Source: JANSWP01 sp041941305 (GTDB lineage: Bacteria; Bacteroidota; Bacteroidia; Chitinophagales; Saprospiraceae). From it: a stretch of DNA of 15,761 nucleotides. Where the stretch lies: the NCBI GenBank assembly GCA_041941305.1, contig JBGTQJ010000105.1, positions 1-15,761 on the forward strand, given 5' to 3'. The notes under the pieces are model-generated. The model ran no database searches. It saw only the letters and a program-made list of their open reading frames with translations, and had not been told where the DNA came from. Made by a program: the position numbers and the translations under genes. This document shows, piece by piece, positions 13,129 to 15,761 of this stretch (positions are counted from its first letter, which is position 1; every line of letters starts with the position of its first letter).

Positions 13129-14877
13129 TTAAGGCTTTTCAGCCAAAGTAAATTGATGCTTAATCACCAGATAGGATTTTACAGGCTTGCCATCTTTCAG
13201 GGCAGGTTTGAAATTGATACGCCTAATATTCTCCTCAACTTTTTCAATCAAAAATCCATTATCTGCAACCAAAAACTCCAAATCGATCACTTTCCCGGTT
13301 TCGTCAATGCTGACAAAATAATTGAAACCCAATTCGTAATCTTGAGGATATCCTTCAAAAAGGTCAAGTTTCACTTGAAAATCTTTGGCTAAAGATTCAG
13401 TATTTAAGGGGACTGGATAGCTGTCTGCCAGCTCTAAATCGCGATTGCTCAACCAGCTATCCTCAATTTCGCAAATGATTTTGGTAACAACCATAGGATC
13501 GTCGAACATATCAAATTCTTTGGAAGCCACCACACGGCCATCCTTGTAGAGCTTCTCTTCCTGAATTTTGCCATTCGGAAAATACGTTCTGGTGTATCCC
13601 TCTTCCACACCATTTTTCATTTCCTGATATAATTCCAAATGGCCATTGCGGAAAGTCTTTTGAGTGCCATGCCGTTGGTAATTCTGGTACTGCTGCTCAT
13701 TTCTTTGCAAGTCATCTTGAAAGATGGAATATTCATTAATGTACAATCCAGTTCCTTCTTTTAAGATTTGTTCACCTTTTTCATTCCAATGATTGTGTAT
13801 GAGGAAATCACCATTTTTGAATTCCGCTTCCAGTTTTTTTGCACCATCTTCATAATATTCCAACCAGGAACCAACGCGGTCATAATCGGAAGTATAAGTT
13901 CCGGATTCTTTTAGTTGCCCATTGGAATACCATTCCTTGTATTCCCCATTTTTCTCGCCGTTCTCCACCAAAAGATGTTCTAACTTTTGGGGCTTTCCAT
14001 TTTCATAAAACCATTCTAATTTTAAGCGTTCTTCTTTTTCAACAAAGGTACTTTCCAGTTTCAGTTGAGCATTCTCGAAGTAATCTTTGCGCTCACCTGT
14101 AAGCGTGCCATTCTTATAGATTATTTCACTTTCCAAGCCCCCATTTTCGAAATAGCTTTTAAAACTGCCATCAATTGTACCATTCAACAAAGTAAAATTT
14201 TCCTTGATCTTTTTATTGGGAAAGAATGTCTGGCAGGTTCCTGAATAATTTTTGTCAAAATCATTGCCTGATTCGTCAAAGCATATTTCTTCAGAATGAT
14301 TTCTAATGAAATCCTCAATTATGTTCATGGTCTGTTCGTTCATCTCATAATAATCATCATCCAGGTAGGACAAATCTTCTAGTTTGTCGTACAAATTATC
14401 ATCGAACGTATCTTTTTCTCGTGCTTTTTCGATCTTCTTTTTGTGTTTCTGGTAGATCTTATCTGCGCGTTTAACGAGATCTGCCATTTCTGTATCTCCC
14501 ACATATTCCAAACCCTTGATGATGGTGGGCACATATTCTGCATAACCATTAAAGTAGAATTGAACAAAGCCCCCATTGGTGACTTGTGCGTCTACATACC
14601 ACCAATAGTACAAGGCTTTTTGACCATAAGAAAGGCATTTGCCATATTCTTTTTCCGAACCTTTTTTTTGAATGAATTCTGAAATAGGGGCTAAAATGAG
14701 CCAGCCAAAATCAAAACTCTTTAATTTGAAATAGTCACCTTTATTGATCTGGGGTTTGAAATGACAATTCTGGTCAAATGCCCAATAAGGATCTTCTTTT
14801 GGAGCAGATTGTCCAAATAGGTTATTGAGAAAGCTCATGAATAGAAAGATTGTGATTAATTGAATTTTATATTTCAT
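13129..14877 (-). CDS. Exported DMP19 - MORN repeat - TonB_C fusion protein
   Basis: A 582-residue protein with three recognisable parts. A signal peptide (1-22, ending LFG|Q) leads to a DMP19/DUF4375-like domain (about 60-200) with the signature AQVTNGGFVQFYFN (97-110), a long charged helix (132-160) and an acidic end. Next come MORN_2/YwqK-type repeats (about 212-455) in units such as YFENGGLESEIIYKNG, WYSNGQLKESGTY and YFPNGKIQEEKLYKDGR, at least eight of them, some degenerate. The C-terminus (about 485-578) resembles TonB_C, closing FKPALKDGKPVKSYLVIKHQFTL. The envelope location follows from the leader. Function is unknown: MORN repeats and the TonB_C fold usually mediate contacts. It starts 18 bases after the N-acetyltransferase stop, so the two are probably co-transcribed. 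Confidence 0.8.
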   Translation of the reverse strand: MKYKIQLITIFLFMSFLNNLFGQSAPKEDPYWAFDQNCHFKPQINKGDYFKLKSFDFGWLILAPISEFIQKKGSEKEYGKCLSYGQKALYYWWYVDAQVTNGGFVQFYFNGYAEYVPTIIKGLEYVGDTEMADLVKRADKIYQKHKKKIEKAREKDTFDDNLYDKLEDLSYLDDDYYEMNEQTMNIIEDFIRNHSEEICFDESGNDFDKNYSGTCQTFFPNKKIKENFTLLNGTIDGSFKSYFENGGLESEIIYKNGTLTGERKDYFENAQLKLESTFVEKEERLKLEWFYENGKPQKLEHLLVENGEKNGEYKEWYSNGQLKESGTYTSDYDRVGSWLEYYEDGAKKLEAEFKNGDFLIHNHWNEKGEQILKEGTGLYINEYSIFQDDLQRNEQQYQNYQRHGTQKTFRNGHLELYQEMKNGVEEGYTRTYFPNGKIQEEKLYKDGRVVASKEFDMFDDPMVVTKIICEIEDSWLSNRDLELADSYPVPLNTESLAKDFQVKLDLFEGYPQDYELGFNYFVSIDETGKVIDLEFLVADNGFLIEKVEENIRRINFKPALKDGKPVKSYLVIKHQFTLAEKP

Positions 14878-14895
14878 GAATAGTGTTTATGAACT

Positions 14896-15651
14896 TTAGA
14901 CAAGTTCTATGTCAAAATATTTTAAGAGCGCTTTTTCAAAGTCCATATCCGTTTTCAAAGGAATTTCACGCTTAACATCCTGTTCAGTTATTTTCAAAAC
15001 GTCGCCACTGATTGTGATTCTTCCATTTTCGGAAGGCTTGGTAATCAATCGCTTTTGAGTAAAATGAGAATTTGGACTGGTTTGATGATAATGGCACATA
15101 CTTGAAAACTCAAGATAGCTCCTGTGCAAATCTTTAAAAATATATTGTGGAATTTTTTCTCCATCGACTATTTTATTGACTCTAAAATAGTCCGCTTCAT
15201 GTCGGTCGAATACAAATTCCCCCCGCTCATCTTTTTGAATGGTGTTCATTTCAAATTTTAGTGGAGCAAAAGTAAATTCTCCAAAGCCCACATCCGTCAG
15301 ATATTCTACGCCATTAATTTTTGCAAGGATGGTTAAATGATCGTATTCCTGTCCATAACCCTTGTCTTTATCAAATACCCTTGCCGAAATTCTTTTCAAC
15401 TCAAAACCCAGAGATGCCAACAATTCAAAAAACAAGCCATTCAGTTCATAGCAAAAACCACCCCGGTTGTTGTGCATGACCTTTTGGAAAACCTTTGGAA
15501 TAGCCAATTCAATCCGATTGCCCCAGTGAATGTCCAGATTTTCAAATGGAAAACCAAAGAGGTGCTTTTTTTGAAGCGTCTGGAGTGTTTCAAGCGAAGG
15601 GTTTGGATCTCCGACAAAGTTCAATCGTTTAAAATAGGTAGTTTGGTTCAT
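14896..15651 (-). CDS. Arylamine N-acetyltransferase
   Basis: A 251-residue enzyme of the NAT family (PF00797) that moves an acetyl or acyl group from CoA to arylamines, hydrazines or amide precursors. The catalytic triad is clear: Cys67 in NNRGGFCYELN, His105 in YDHLTIL and Asp120 in TDVGFGE. The N-terminal segment FGFPFENLDIHWG (32-44) is a family hallmark, and the length is close to the usual 260-280. ATG at 15651 is preferred to a TTG at 15657. It is the first gene of the probable operon with the DMP19 fusion. It could serve detoxification, or act like the NAT homologues that close ansamycin macrolactams, but no biosynthetic genes are nearby. Confidence 0.92.
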   Translation of the reverse strand: MNQTTYFKRLNFVGDPNPSLETLQTLQKKHLFGFPFENLDIHWGNRIELAIPKVFQKVMHNNRGGFCYELNGLFFELLASLGFELKRISARVFDKDKGYGQEYDHLTILAKINGVEYLTDVGFGEFTFAPLKFEMNTIQKDERGEFVFDRHEADYFRVNKIVDGEKIPQYIFKDLHRSYLEFSSMCHYHQTSPNSHFTQKRLITKPSENGRITISGDVLKITEQDVKREIPLKTDMDFEKALLKYFDIELV

Positions 15652-15671
15652 ATACAATGTGCTGAAACATG

Positions 15672-15699
15672 AATCATCCCCCCAAAGGCAGGGGTGATT
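15672..15699 (-). other. Hairpin in the leader of the N-acetyltransferase gene
   Basis: AATCA-T-CCCC (15672-15681) pairs with GGGGTGATT (15691-15699), with one bulged T, about 20 bases upstream of the ATG. It may affect translation, or be the terminator of a gene to the right on the plus strand. The remaining bases to the window end are A-rich, with an 8-base stem at 15708-15724, and hold no visible gene. Confidence 0.35.
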
Positions 15700-15761
15700 G
15701 GTTCTGTCATTTTTTCAAAAAATGAAAATCAAAATGAAAATTAAAATAATAGAATGCCCCT

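Noticed and set aside
12912..13151. A 79-codon plus-strand frame after the barrel gene
   Set aside because: It starts on the barrel stop codon, runs through the periodic hairpin and overlaps the end of the DMP19 fusion; the translation shows no domain pattern.
13839..14102. Plus-strand frame of 87 codons
   Set aside because: It is antisense to the MORN repeats of the fusion gene and mirrors their repetitive base composition.

Overview
The window reads as chromosomal DNA of a member of the Bacteroidota, probably a Saprospiria-like environmental bacterium (inference). The signs are an AT-rich sequence with no clear Shine-Dalgarno sites, two TAATTTTG boxes fitting the Bacteroidota promoter -7 consensus, lipoprotein leaders, a LytS/LytTR kinase-regulator pair and a small PorT-like outer membrane barrel. 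There are no rRNA, tRNA, phage, plasmid or CRISPR features.

Layout from left to right. 1-173: the end of a hairpin-rich repetitive element that abuts the stop codon of a secreted peptidyl-arginine/agmatine deiminase-family lipoprotein (172-1269, -). 1654-3425 (+): a histidine kinase and LytTR response regulator operon. 3478-4452 (-): a quinone oxidoreductase-type dehydrogenase. 4557-5432 (-): a JmjC/cupin_8 hydroxylase-like protein. 5609-6505 (+): an exported protein that may have a caspase/gingipain-type fold. 6556-7839 (-): a FadI-like thiolase. 8033-8389 (-): a DUF805 membrane protein. 8729-10096 (+): a vanadium haloperoxidase/PAP2 lipoprotein, followed after a strong terminator by an SLC13 (DASS) transporter (10162-11610, +). 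11611-12261: a gene remnant (-) and a 139-base nested inverted repeat. 12262-12912 (+): an outer membrane beta-barrel. 13129-15651 (-): arylamine N-acetyltransferase followed by an exported DMP19-MORN-TonB_C fusion, probably one operon.

Most genes are single transcription units with no common pathway. The clear couplings are the kinase/regulator pair, the NAT/DMP19-fusion pair, and possible read-through from the haloperoxidase to the transporter. At least five genes encode exported or surface proteins.

The most unusual content is between the genes. Four intergenic gaps hold imperfect inverted repeats whose arms are written in a fixed 7- or 8-base register. Each hairpin uses its own word (CAAG/CTTG, GTG/CAC, CTGG/CCAG or GCGA/TCGC), and a fifth gap holds a single-arm fragment. 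The architecture is shared but the sequence is not, which ordinary dispersed repeats do not explain. Further structured repeats lie at 1-173, 5523-5586 and 11944-12082.
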